From positions 1 through 10,048 of the forward strand of contig CAZSTC010000076.1 in NCBI GenBank assembly GCA_964609795.1: DNA of 10,048 bases. Direction: 5' to 3'. Positions 1-6,617 of the stretch are shown in pieces. The notes beneath the pieces were generated by a model, which made no database searches, was not told the origin of the DNA, and worked only from the letters and a program-made list of their open reading frames with translations. Each line of letters starts with the position of its first letter. The stretch's first letter is position 1. The position numbers were made by a program, and so were the translations under genes. This DNA comes from UBA1412 sp964609795 (GTDB lineage: Bacteria > Verrucomicrobiota > Verrucomicrobiia > Limisphaerales > UBA1412).

Positions 1-132
1 CAGCTCTGGAGCTCGGTTGACTGCATCGACTGGACACCGGTAGGAGAGCCCTTCACTGCTGAAGAGGAAGAAATGACATTCTTCTTCAAGGTTGCGGACT
101 ACGGAAGATTCTTCAAATTACAGGAAATCTAA
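1..132 (+). CDS. C-terminal fragment of a probable secreted or surface protein
   Basis: The frame beginning at base 1 is open for 43 codons and ends in TAA; the start lies outside the window. The visible peptide has WTPVGEPF near residues 11-18, an acidic stretch around 21-24, and ends GRFFKLQEI. Tails with a W-x-P-V-G segment followed by a terminal R-F-F/Y-K/R-L strand are common as the last beta-sandwich strands of large exported proteins in Verrucomicrobiota and relatives; that is family knowledge, not something this fragment proves. A hairpin with a T-rich tail lies about 30 bases downstream, consistent with a gene end. The function of the whole protein cannot be told. Confidence 0.6.
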   Translation, partial: QLWSSVDCIDWTPVGEPFTAEEEEMTFFFKVADYGRFFKLQEI

Positions 133-163
133 GCTGACCTGGAGTTATTGATAGAACAATACG

Positions 164-197
164 GAGCCGAAGACGTAACCATGTTTTCGGCTCTTTC
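164..197 (+). terminator. Candidate Rho-independent terminator after the first gene
   Basis: GAGCCGAA (164-171) can pair with TTCGGCTC (186-193) as a perfect 8-base stem around a 14-base loop, followed by TTT and a pyrimidine-rich run. It sits 32 bases after the stop codon of the partial gene. The loop is long and the T-run short, so it is a moderate candidate. Confidence 0.5.
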
Positions 198-227
198 CCT
201 CGCAACGAATAAAAAACGAACAGGGAA

Positions 228-395
228 CCACAGATAGACACGGATAGACACAGATTTGTGAAGTGCTTTCCAAGAACGATGTGGGGGATTCGCTGGCCTG
301 TTTGGCAATGTTGATTTGAGTTTTCGGGCTTATTTCGCGCGGTCCCTTGGACCACCCAAACCAAAACATCCGTGTCCATCTGTGTTCATCCGTGA
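228..395. repeat. Intergenic element with inverted, 10-base-periodic arms
   Basis: The left arm (228-255) is built from 10-base steps of the type RACACRGATR. The right arm (368-395) is its inverted counterpart, with steps of the type ATCYGTGTYC. Aligning the left arm with the reverse complement of the right arm gives 21 matches in 28 positions, and all seven differences are transitions. The 112 bases between the arms show no gene and contain a small GGTCC/GGACC hairpin. CACAGAT/CACGGAT repeats of this kind occur dispersed in many environmental bacterial genomes; their function is not known to me. Confidence 0.65.
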
Positions 396-521
396 TTCTT
401 TCCTTTTCGGTGTGCATATTTTGAGGCAATGGGCGAGGGGAGTTGAAAGTCGGTTTTTAGGAGAAAAAGCTTTTTAAACGCCTGTTCTTCGGTTAGTCTG
501 TGGAGGACAGGTGCGCTCCGG

Positions 522-538
522 GAGTCTACGAAAGACTC
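522..538 (+). promoter_or_regulatory. Perfect hairpin in the 5' leader of the sugar isomerase-like gene
   Basis: GAGTCT (522-527) pairs with AGACTC (533-538) around a 5-base loop. A second GAGTCT lies at 565-570, closer to the ribosome-binding site, so the AGACTC arm has two possible partners. This could be a leader switch or chance; no ligand class is recognised. Confidence 0.3.
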
Positions 539-595
539 AGAAAAGAGGCAGCACTCAGAGAGAAGAGTCTAATAAAGAATATTTAGAGGATAAAC

Positions 596-1489
596 ATGCA
601 ACGTCGTGATTTTTTTAAGTTGTCAGCGATGGCCGGATTGGCCGCCGCATTAACGCCTGCCGCAAGAGCTTTTTCGATTCCCGATCCGGCTCAGAAGGCA
701 GTTCTGAAAATATCGATTCAGGAAGGGCTCGCCCCGGGAAACAACCTGAAGGAGAGATTCGACTTCATGGAAGCCAATGGCATTGTCGGTCTTGAACTGG
801 GAGGCGGCGGTCTGGGCGGTCGCGTGGAAGAGCTGAAGAAGGCCATGGAAGGGCGCAATATCAAGGTCAGCGCCATTTGCGCCGGTTTCAAAGGCGTGCC
901 GATGTCCAAAGATAAGGCGATCCGCGAAGAGGCTGTCGAGAGCATCAAAGAGATTATGACCGCAGCCGGAGCACTGGGCTCGACGGGCGTCATTGCCGTA
1001 CCTGCTTTCAATAACCAGAACGGACTGGAAAACAAGGAAGGCCGTGAGGTCATGGTCAAAGATGTCCTGCCGCGCCTGGGTGAACATGCCGTCAAAGTGG
1101 GGACGCGCCTGATTCTGGAGCCGCTCAACCGTGGTGAAGCGTTCTTCCTGCGCCAGGTGGCCGATGCCGCCTCCATTTGCCGCGATGTGAACCATCCGGG
1201 AGTGGCTCTGATGGGCGATTTCTGGCACATGACCTGGGAAGAGACCTCTGATTTCGCGGCGTTTATCGCCGGAGCCAAGTGGTTGTGGCACGTCCATATC
1301 GCCAGCCGCAAGCAGCGCCGGACGCCCGGTGAAGATGGTGAAGCCGATAATTACGTGGATGGTTTCCGGGGTCTGAAGGCCATCGGCTACCAGCAGTATA
1401 TCAGCTTTGAGTGCGGTTCGTCCGGTCCTCGTGAAAAGACGATCCCCGCAGCCTGTGATCTGATTCGCGAGCAGTGGGCGCAGGCCTAG
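596..1489 (+). CDS. Tat-exported sugar phosphate isomerase/epimerase-like TIM-barrel protein
   Basis: The 297-residue protein starts QRRDFFK with a following hydrophobic run and PAARA at residues 21-25, a plausible Tat signal with cleavage near residue 25. The rest fits the xylose isomerase-like/AP endonuclease 2 barrel superfamily. Likely metal ligands are E175 (in LEPLNR), D208, H234 (in WHVH) and E272 (in SFECG), with E181 and H211 as further active-site candidates. The E-to-D-to-H spacing of 33 and 26 residues equals that of D-tagatose 3-epimerase (E152, D185, H211, recalled from family knowledge). It probably epimerises or isomerises a keto-sugar outside the cytoplasm; the substrate is unknown. 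The start is supported by AGAGGA five bases upstream. It appears monocistronic, with a long leader before it and a strong terminator after it. Confidence 0.85.
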   Translation: MQRRDFFKLSAMAGLAAALTPAARAFSIPDPAQKAVLKISIQEGLAPGNNLKERFDFMEANGIVGLELGGGGLGGRVEELKKAMEGRNIKVSAICAGFKGVPMSKDKAIREEAVESIKEIMTAAGALGSTGVIAVPAFNNQNGLENKEGREVMVKDVLPRLGEHAVKVGTRLILEPLNRGEAFFLRQVADAASICRDVNHPGVALMGDFWHMTWEETSDFAAFIAGAKWLWHVHIASRKQRRTPGEDGEADNYVDGFRGLKAIGYQQYISFECGSSGPREKTIPAACDLIREQWAQA

Positions 1490-1509
1490 AGTCTTCTCAA
1501 AGTAAGATC

Positions 1510-1525
1510 ATTCGAGCAATCGAAT
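1510..1525 (+). repeat. Small hairpin with GCAA tetraloop
   Basis: ATTCGA (1510-1515) and TCGAAT (1520-1525) close a GCAA loop of the stable GNRA type. It lies just after the isomerase stop codon, with no T-run. It may protect the transcript 3' end or be incidental. Confidence 0.3.
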
Positions 1526-1540
1526 AGATTCGTGTTTTCC

Positions 1541-1586
1541 ACGGGCGGTTCTGTTTAGAAGCGGAGCCGCCCGTTAAACTCTTTTT
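1541..1586 (+). terminator. Strong stem-loop terminator between the isomerase-like gene and murI
   Basis: ACGGGCGG (1541-1548) pairs perfectly with CCGCCCGT (1567-1574), and the stem continues inward with G-U and Watson-Crick pairs to about 1555/1560, leaving a four-base loop. A TAAACTC segment and five T residues (1582-1586) follow. The T-run is eight bases from the stem, later than usual, but the stem is long and GC-rich. It ends only three bases before the murI ATG. Confidence 0.7.
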
Positions 1587-1589
1587 CCA

Positions 1590-2420
1590 ATGCATACCAA
1601 AGAATTGCCCATAGGTGTATTTGACTCCGGGATCGGAGGCCTGACCGTTGTCCGACAAATCCGCAACATCCTGCCCAATGAAGAGATTTTCTATTTGGGA
1701 GATACGGCAAGGGTCCCCTATGGTACGAAATCCCAGGAGACGGTGATCCGTTTTGCCTGCGAAGATGCCCAATTCCTGATCGAAAAGGGAGTCAAGGCGG
1801 TCGTCGTGGCCTGCAATACGGCCTCGGCCTGGTCGCTGCCGGTGCTGAGCAAGCGCTTTGGTCTGCCTATTTGCGGAGTGATTCAGCCCGGAGCCGAGGC
1901 GGCGCTTATCTCCAGCCGCAGTAAACGGGTGGGTGTGATCGGTACGGCCGCGACGGTTCGGAGCAAAGCCTATAAAAATGCGCTGCGGGATCGGCTCGGA
2001 AAAGTGCAGGTTTTTGCGCAGGCCTGTCCCTTGCTGGTTCCGTTGGCCGAGGAGGGATGGTTTATGCATCCGGTGACGCTGAAGGTGCTGGAGGAGTATC
2101 TGATGCCGCTCGTTATTGAGCAGATTGATACGCTGATCCTGGGCTGTACACATTATCCGCTTCTTAAGAGGGCGATACGCAAGGTTCTGAAGCAGATTGC
2201 GCCGCATCCGATTCAGTTGATCGATTCGGCCGAGAGCTGCGCGGTTCACGTGCGGCGGCGGCTGACGGAGCTGGATTTGCTCTCCACTTCCTCGGCCATT
2301 GGGCCGATTCATCCTTTCGTGACCGATGAACCGAGCCGCTTTTGCCGTATGTCCCGGCAGTTCCTGGGCTTCCCCGTCCCGGCACCCGAACTGGTGCAGC
2401 TCAAGGAATCCAGAGGCTGA
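1590..2420 (+). CDS. murI: Glutamate racemase
   Basis: The cytoplasmic enzyme interconverts L- and D-glutamate to supply D-Glu for peptidoglycan. The 276-residue length is normal. The sequence has the N-terminal PIGVFDSGIGGLTV signature with D12 and S13, the first catalytic cysteine C75 in VVACNTAS, and the second, C186, in LGCTHYP with H188 beside it; GDTARVPYG at 37-45 is also conserved. The ATG lies six codons before the conserved PIGVFD segment, which fits the family. There is no Shine-Dalgarno site: the ATG follows a T-run that ends the preceding terminator, so initiation is SD-independent or leaderless. The next gene, elbB, follows after 87 bases on the same strand. Confidence 0.95.
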   Translation: MHTKELPIGVFDSGIGGLTVVRQIRNILPNEEIFYLGDTARVPYGTKSQETVIRFACEDAQFLIEKGVKAVVVACNTASAWSLPVLSKRFGLPICGVIQPGAEAALISSRSKRVGVIGTAATVRSKAYKNALRDRLGKVQVFAQACPLLVPLAEEGWFMHPVTLKVLEEYLMPLVIEQIDTLILGCTHYPLLKRAIRKVLKQIAPHPIQLIDSAESCAVHVRRRLTELDLLSTSSAIGPIHPFVTDEPSRFCRMSRQFLGFPVPAPELVQLKESRG

Positions 2421-2507
2421 GCGAGTCGGAGCCTCGGGACTTCTTCGGTGTCGCGAAGGTCTTTTTGAATTGATTTCAGGGCGGTAAAAAGGTAGGTTCC
2501 AGAGGCT

Positions 2508-3164
2508 ATGAAGAAGAAAGTATTGGTAGTTTTGGCCGGTTGTGGAGTCCGGGATGGCTCGGAAATCCATGAATCTGTGGTGACTCTTCTGGCGCTGGAC
2601 CGTGCCGGAGCGGATGTGGTATGCGCGGCTCCCAATATCGTTTCGGTTCAATGCGTGGATCACTTCCGGGGAACCGTGAATCAGGAGAGGCGCAATGTGC
2701 TGGCGGAGTCGGCCCGGATTGCCCGAGGCCAGATCATCCCGCTGGGACAGGTCAAGCTCGAGGAGATCGATGCAGTCGTCATCCCCGGCGGGCTGGGGGT
2801 CGCCACGAATCTGAGTAATTTCAACACGGCAAAAGAGGCGGCAACCGTGGAGCCGACCCTCAAAAATCTGCTCCTGGCCGCCCATGCAGCCGGTAAACCG
2901 CTTGGCTTCCTCTGTCTGGCTCCGATCCTGGCCGCTATCCTTTTCGGGGCTCAGGGTCTTCGCTATACCCTAGGCGATGATGAAGAATTAGCCGCTACGC
3001 TTTCCCGCTTTGGTGCCCAGCATGTTAAATGCGCCGCTACCGGTGCCGTGACGGATACAAAGCTCAAGATCGTGACGACTCCGGCCTATATGCTGGCCGA
3101 GAGACTGAGCGAGCTCGAAGCAGGCGTCACTCAATTGGTGAGCGAGTTATTGAAACTGGCCTAG
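2508..3164 (+). CDS. elbB: ElbB-type DJ-1/PfpI family protein (isoprenoid biosynthesis glyoxalase ElbB-like)
   Basis: The 218-residue protein closely resembles E. coli ElbB as I recall it, with the same order of signatures: GCGVRDGSEIHE (11-22), RNVLAESARI-RG, the VIPGG loop (91-95), NLSNF (101-105), the nucleophile elbow GFLCLAP with C136, and KIVTTPAYMLA (187-197). E19 is the conserved glutamate that partners the cysteine in this fold. Family members show glyoxalase activity in vitro, and elbB was linked genetically to isoprenoid yield in E. coli; the true substrate is unsettled. The protein should be cytosolic. The start aligns with the E. coli N-terminus; an AGAGG motif lies only two bases from the ATG, a short spacing. 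The glycosyltransferase gene begins 22 bases after its stop, suggesting co-transcription. Confidence 0.9.
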   Translation: MKKKVLVVLAGCGVRDGSEIHESVVTLLALDRAGADVVCAAPNIVSVQCVDHFRGTVNQERRNVLAESARIARGQIIPLGQVKLEEIDAVVIPGGLGVATNLSNFNTAKEAATVEPTLKNLLLAAHAAGKPLGFLCLAPILAAILFGAQGLRYTLGDDEELAATLSRFGAQHVKCAATGAVTDTKLKIVTTPAYMLAERLSELEAGVTQLVSELLKLA

Positions 3165-3186
3165 ATTTCCAGAATTTCCAAAAGGA

Positions 3187-4131
3187 GTGCAGACAACCGC
3201 CCCAGAGCCCACAGTGACAGTGATTATCCCGGCACGGCCGGGGGATTCGGAGGTGCCTGCGGCGGCCGCGGCACGTGCGCTGGATTACCCCGCCGAGCTC
3301 CTGGAGGTACTGGTGGCTCGGGGTGGCCAGCCCTCGGCTCAGCGCAACCTGGCTCTGCGGCAGGCGCACGGGGAGCTGATCTATTTCCTGGATGACGATT
3401 CGCTTCCGCCTTCCGAAACGCTTCGGCGCGGTGTGGCCCATTTTCGCGACCCGGAGGTCCAGATCGTGGGAGGTCCCAATCTCTGCCCGCCCGAGGCACC
3501 CGGATTGGAAAAGATTTTTGCCTGGACGATGGCCAGCCTGATCGCGTTTGGTCCCAGCCGTGCACGCTATGCCCGAGTGGGCCGGACTCGCCCGAGCTCG
3601 GAAAAGGAACTCATCCTCTGTAATCTCATGGGGCGCAGGGAAACGCTTTTGCGACATGGCGGTTTTGACGAGGCGCTCTACCCGAACGAGGAAAACGCCC
3701 TGATGGATGAGATCGAGAAAGAAGGCGGCCGCCTGATTTACGATCCAGACTTCTGGGTCTACCGGCGTCCGAGGAGGACTTTTAAAGCTTTCTGTAAAAT
3801 GCTGATGACCTATGGACGAGGACGGGCTGAGCAGTTTCGCCTGCATCCGGGTTGGGGCTCCGCTCTGAATCTGGTGCCTCCGGCCTTCTGCCTTTTCCTC
3901 CTGGCGACGCCGTTGCTGGGGATCTGGAGCGTCCCGGTCTGGGGCCTCTATTTCCTGCTGCTTTTGGGGCAAACGCTTTCAGTGGGAGAAGGTTTCAGGA
4001 AAGTGGGCGTTTTCCCTCTGCTTTTTCTGACTCATCTCCTTTACGGAATCGGCTTCTGGAAGGGACTTTTTACCCGGCCTCAGCCCCGTCCGCAATCGGT
4101 CTACGAAGCTCTGCGGATTGAGGCTAAATAG
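3187..4131 (+). CDS. Membrane-anchored family 2 glycosyltransferase (ExoA-like)
   Basis: The N-terminal part is a GT-A domain: TVTVIIPARPGD (9-20), the QRNLAL segment, and YFLDDDS with the nucleotide-sugar/metal-binding acidic triad D69-D71. GGFDEALYPNEENALMDEI (158-176) resembles the acceptor-side motif of ExoA-like enzymes, and YGRGRAEQ (209-216) lies where a QxxRW-like motif often occurs. Three hydrophobic segments near 228-246, 248-266 and 273-293 should anchor it in the inner membrane. It probably transfers a sugar in envelope polysaccharide or glycolipid assembly; donor and acceptor are unknown. The called start is GTG overlapping the AAAGGAG motif with almost no spacing; GTG at 3214 is an in-frame alternative beginning at TVIIPA. 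No ATG fits. The methyltransferase follows after 21 bases. Confidence 0.85.
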   Translation: MQTTAPEPTVTVIIPARPGDSEVPAAAAARALDYPAELLEVLVARGGQPSAQRNLALRQAHGELIYFLDDDSLPPSETLRRGVAHFRDPEVQIVGGPNLCPPEAPGLEKIFAWTMASLIAFGPSRARYARVGRTRPSSEKELILCNLMGRRETLLRHGGFDEALYPNEENALMDEIEKEGGRLIYDPDFWVYRRPRRTFKAFCKMLMTYGRGRAEQFRLHPGWGSALNLVPPAFCLFLLATPLLGIWSVPVWGLYFLLLLGQTLSVGEGFRKVGVFPLLFLTHLLYGIGFWKGLFTRPQPRPQSVYEALRIEAK

Positions 4132-4152
4132 AAAAAAATTTAATTTGAAATT

Positions 4153-4932
4153 ATGAAAAGCACTATGGAAGATGGGTCGATACGCGAGTTTGATTTCGCG
4201 CTCATCAATGAGTTTTTCACGGAGCTCGAGCGGCAAGGGCCCGGCAGCACGGAAGAAACAGTCAGGGCCTTGAGTTTTGTCGGCAGTCTCTCAGACAAAA
4301 CACGGATTGCCGATTTAGGCTGCGGAACAGGTTATCAGACGATGGTTCTGGCCCGGAATACGCCGGCCTCCATTACCGCCCTGGATCTTTGCGCCGGCTC
4401 GATCGATAAACTCAACGCGACGGCACAGAGACTCGGCTTCCAGGACCGGGTAAAAGGGATTGTCGGTTCGATGGAAAATTTGCCGTTTCAGAAAGAGGAG
4501 TTTGACATTATCTGGGCTGAGGGGGCCATCGGCAGTATCGGTTTTCAAAAGGGTCTGAATCACTGGAAGGGCTTCCTCAAAAAGAATGGGTACATCGCCC
4601 TGACCTATGAGTCATGGTTTACCAATGAGCGCCCGGACGAGATCGAGAAGTGGTGGCTGGATGCGGTTCCCGAGATGGCCACAATTGGGTATAATATCAT
4701 GACTATGCAAAAGGCGGGGTATATTCCGCTGGCCGCATTTGCGCTGCCCGAGACATGCTGGACGGACCACTACTTCATCCTTCAAGAGGCAAGGCAGGTG
4801 GAATTCCTGAAGAAACATGCGGGCAGTAGGGCGGCCGAGCAGATGATTGCCTTCCTGAGACGCGAGGCCCATTTGTATTCAAAATACAAACAGTATTACG
4901 GGTACGTGTTTTATATCGGCAAGAAAATCTAA
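4153..4932 (+). CDS. Class I SAM-dependent methyltransferase
   Basis: The 259-residue protein has motif I IADLGCGTG (52-60), the acidic end of beta-2 at D78 (ALDLC), GSMENLPF (105-112) as motif post-II and FDIIWAEGA (117-125) as motif IV. The C-terminus HLYSKYKQYYGYVFYIG (240-256) and the NERPDEIEKWW stretch resemble an uncharacterised methyltransferase group known from Bacteroides, close to the UbiE/YcgJ type. A small-molecule substrate is likely but not known. It is 21 bases downstream of the glycosyltransferase, probably in the same transcript. There is no Shine-Dalgarno site; the ATG is preceded by an AT-only stretch with TTTAAT nearby. Its TAA overlaps the larE stop on the opposite strand. 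Confidence 0.9.
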   Translation: MKSTMEDGSIREFDFALINEFFTELERQGPGSTEETVRALSFVGSLSDKTRIADLGCGTGYQTMVLARNTPASITALDLCAGSIDKLNATAQRLGFQDRVKGIVGSMENLPFQKEEFDIIWAEGAIGSIGFQKGLNHWKGFLKKNGYIALTYESWFTNERPDEIEKWWLDAVPEMATIGYNIMTMQKAGYIPLAAFALPETCWTDHYFILQEARQVEFLKKHAGSRAAEQMIAFLRREAHLYSKYKQYYGYVFYIGKKI

Positions 4933-5795
4933 ACCGGAGCTTGCCCGGCTTTTTTCTTTTTGAAGTGGCGCTCGAAGGATTCGTGGAGGCTGCCCATCCT
5001 GTAGCCTTCCATATCCAGACAGGCGTGCGTATAGCCGATCTGAACCATCTTCGCGGAAATTTTCCCAAAGAGTGAGGGATCCGCGCAGAGCTTGAGCAGT
5101 TCGGAGGAGCCGACTTCCAGGCGGGCCAGGGGACCGGTGGAGACTTCGTGGTGACGGACCCGTACGACGTCAATCCCCAGGGAGTGAAGGAACGCTTCGG
5201 CCTCTTCGATCATTTTCAGTTTTTCCAGCGTAATGGAGTAGCCGAAAGGAATGCGGCTGGAGAGGCAGGCCATGGACGGTTTTTTGGCCGTGGAAAGCCC
5301 CAGTTCCCGGGAGAGCTCGCGGATCTGCTTCTTGGTGACCCCCAGCTCCAGGAAGGGAGAGCGGACACCGAGCTCGCGGGCGGCGATGCTGCCCGGTCGG
5401 TAATCATTGACGTCATCGGCGTTTTGGCCGTCCAGGACATAACGCAGGCCCTCGAACTTGGCCAGGTCGGTTAAGTGGGTAAAAATATGCCGCTTGCAAT
5501 AATAGCAGCGGTTATGCGGGTTGGAGATAAAGTCCGGATTGCTGAATTCGGTCGTAGTCTGAATGTGGAGAGGAATAGAGTAATCCTGGGCGAACTTGAC
5601 AGCATGGGTGCGCTCGCTGCGGGGGAGGCTGGGAGAATCGGCCAGGACGGCCAGCATTTTGAGACCCGGGGTACGGCTGGCGATAACGGCCAGCAGGCTC
5701 GAATCCACACCGCCGCTGTAGGCGATCAAGACGCTTCCGTAGGAGGCCAGGTGAGTGGTGATTTTCTCCAGCAGTAACTCGTTATTCTGATTCAT
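4929..5795 (-). CDS. larE: ATP-dependent sacrificial sulfur transferase LarE
   Basis: LarE activates the carboxylates of the nicotinate-derived intermediate with ATP and donates sulfur to build the nickel-pincer nucleotide cofactor, first described for lactate racemase. The 288-residue protein has the PP-loop AYSGGVDSS (25-33), the RCYYCKRHIF segment (C97, C100), VLDGQNADDVNDYRPG (120-135) and KKPSMACLSSRIPFG (171-185). C177 lines up with the sulfur-donating C176 of Lactobacillus plantarum LarE. The start has AGAGG seven bases upstream and overlaps the stop of the NfeD gene by four bases (ATGA), indicating translational coupling. No larA, larB or larC lies in the window. The tail KKKKAGQAPV is variable in the family. 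Its stop overlaps that of the convergent methyltransferase. Confidence 0.9.
   Translation of the reverse strand: MNQNNELLLEKITTHLASYGSVLIAYSGGVDSSLLAVIASRTPGLKMLAVLADSPSLPRSERTHAVKFAQDYSIPLHIQTTTEFSNPDFISNPHNRCYYCKRHIFTHLTDLAKFEGLRYVLDGQNADDVNDYRPGSIAARELGVRSPFLELGVTKKQIRELSRELGLSTAKKPSMACLSSRIPFGYSITLEKLKMIEEAEAFLHSLGIDVVRVRHHEVSTGPLARLEVGSSELLKLCADPSLFGKISAKMVQIGYTHACLDMEGYRMGSLHESFERHFKKKKAGQAPV
4934..4960 (+). terminator. Weak candidate terminator for the murI-to-methyltransferase run
   Basis: CCGG (4934-4937) pairs with CCGG (4945-4948) around a 7-base loop, followed by C and a T-rich tract (4950-4955, then CTTTTT). The stem is short. It lies inside the last codons of larE, where the T-tract reads as the KKKK run on the minus strand. 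Confidence 0.35.
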
Positions 5796-6256
5796 TCTTT
5801 AACCTCTTCGACAATAATTTTGATTCCTTCCAGACGAATGATTTTGATTGTTGCCCCTTTCTCGATTCCCTCTCCGCTCGTGACGGCATCCAGGAGCTGA
5901 TCGCCGATTTTGATTTTTCCGCAGGAATAGAGGCGGGTGACGGCGGTTCCGGTTTTACCCATCAGGTCTGAGGGGAGCTCTTCCCCGGCTTCGCCCCGGA
6001 TTGCTCTCTCGGAGATGAATAACCGGGCCACGAAGGTTTTATGGAAATAGCGAATCCAGAGGATGCCCACCAGAATCAATAGCAGGAGAGAACCGACCAG
6101 TACCCAGGAGCCTACCTCGACACCGTACTCGCGGAAAGCGGTGAAAACGCCAATCCCCATCAGGGCAACGCCCGCAGCTCCCGCGATCATTCCCGGCAGG
6201 ATCGTCTCCAGAATGACTAGCAGAATTCCGATTCCAATGGTAACGGCAACAAACAT
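5792..6256 (-). CDS. NfeD family membrane protein (short form)
   Basis: The 154-residue protein has three hydrophobic segments near 1-19, 23-41 and 50-69, then a charged linker and an NfeD-type OB-fold at about 99-152 (LMGKTGTAVTRL, then CGKIKIGD and IEKGATIKII). Family members usually partner SPFH/stomatin proteins in membrane microdomains; no SPFH gene is in view. I chose the ATG at 6256 because GGAG lies four bases upstream and the first transmembrane segment begins at once. A TTG at 6280 in the same frame would add eight residues but lacks a ribosome-binding site. The gene is coupled to larE through an ATGA overlap; a functional link between the two proteins is not established. Confidence 0.85.
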   Translation of the reverse strand: MFVAVTIGIGILLVILETILPGMIAGAAGVALMGIGVFTAFREYGVEVGSWVLVGSLLLLILVGILWIRYFHKTFVARLFISERAIRGEAGEELPSDLMGKTGTAVTRLYSCGKIKIGDQLLDAVTSGEGIEKGATIKIIRLEGIKIIVEEVKE

Positions 6257-6343
6257 ATCGCTCCGTCCAATATATCCCAAAGAGTGTAAATACGAAAGAG
6301 GAAAAAAGAAACTATCTTACTTTTCTGTCCCCCTGCTGGAACC

Positions 6344-6374
6344 AACCGCAGATCCTCTTAACCGCAGAAGATCT
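6344..6374. repeat. AACCGCAGA repeat pair
   Basis: AACCGCAGAT at 6344-6353 is followed 16 bases later by AACCGCAGAAGATCT. On the minus strand this reads as ATCTTCTGCGGTT and ATCTGCGGTT, the same core as the repeats at 8100-8119 and 9480-9499. It is intergenic. Confidence 0.5.
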
Positions 6375-6531
6375 AGAAAGGTAGGAAGAGTGACTTTGTG
6401 AATACTGAAATTCAAAATACGCTTCGCGACATGGTTTGTGGATATTCTGCCACTAACACCGTCAAGTAGCGAAACTGGTTTTTACGGTACACAATAGATA
6501 GAGCGTATTGCTCACTGGCTTGAAGAGTCCG

Positions 6532-6614
6532 GGAACTCCACAAGTTCTTTTGAGGAGTCTAAAAGACAAATCAGACTCTACAAGTGCGGTTGTTGATTAC
6601 TGGGACTCTACAAA
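6532..6614 (+). repeat. Three phased 13-base direct repeats downstream of the Fic gene
   Basis: GGAACTCCACAAG (6532-6544), CAGACTCTACAAG (6572-6584) and GGGACTCTACAAA (6602-6614) share the core RACTCYACAA. Their start-to-start distances are 40 and 30 bases, near whole helical turns. The first two are preceded by an inverted GAGTC-type half. They lie between the Fic stop codon and the NfeD gene. Confidence 0.4.
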
Positions 6615-6617
6615 CCA

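Larger units (their letters stand above)
133..595. other. 463-base intergenic region without a credible gene
   Basis: Minus-strand open frames here (for example 113-379 and 145-429) run through the repeat arms and give cysteine- and tryptophan-rich peptides with no recognisable domain, so I do not call them. The region contains a terminator candidate (164-197), the inverted-arm repeat element (228-395), and the 5' leader of the next gene, which has a small perfect hairpin at 522-538. I could not identify a convincing -35/-10 promoter; TTGAAA at 443-448 has no good -10 partner at normal spacing. Confidence 0.6.
6257..6617. other. Intergenic region between the Fic and NfeD genes, repeat-rich
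   Basis: No credible gene is seen. It should contain the promoter for the nfeD-larE pair, but I could not pick a convincing one. It holds two AACCGCAGA copies (6344-6374) of the phased repeat family, three related 13-base direct repeats (6532-6614), and a GAGTCT/AGACTC inverted pair (6555-6578). An apparent plus-strand frame from 6508 runs antisense to the Fic gene and is rejected. Confidence 0.55.

Noticed and set aside
113..429. Two overlapping minus-strand open frames of 88 and 94 codons in the first gap
   Set aside because: They run through the repeat arms at 228-395, have no domain, are compositionally odd and overlap each other; the repeat keeps them open by chance.
443..478. Promoter for the isomerase-like gene using TTGAAA
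   Set aside because: The nearest -10-like sequence (TTTAAA at 473-478) is 24 bases away, too far for a standard promoter.
1497..2885. Long minus-strand open frame of 462 codons
   Set aside because: It lies antisense to murI and elbB, both of which have clear catalytic motifs; its translation is rich in Arg, Gln and His with no domain, typical of an antisense shadow.
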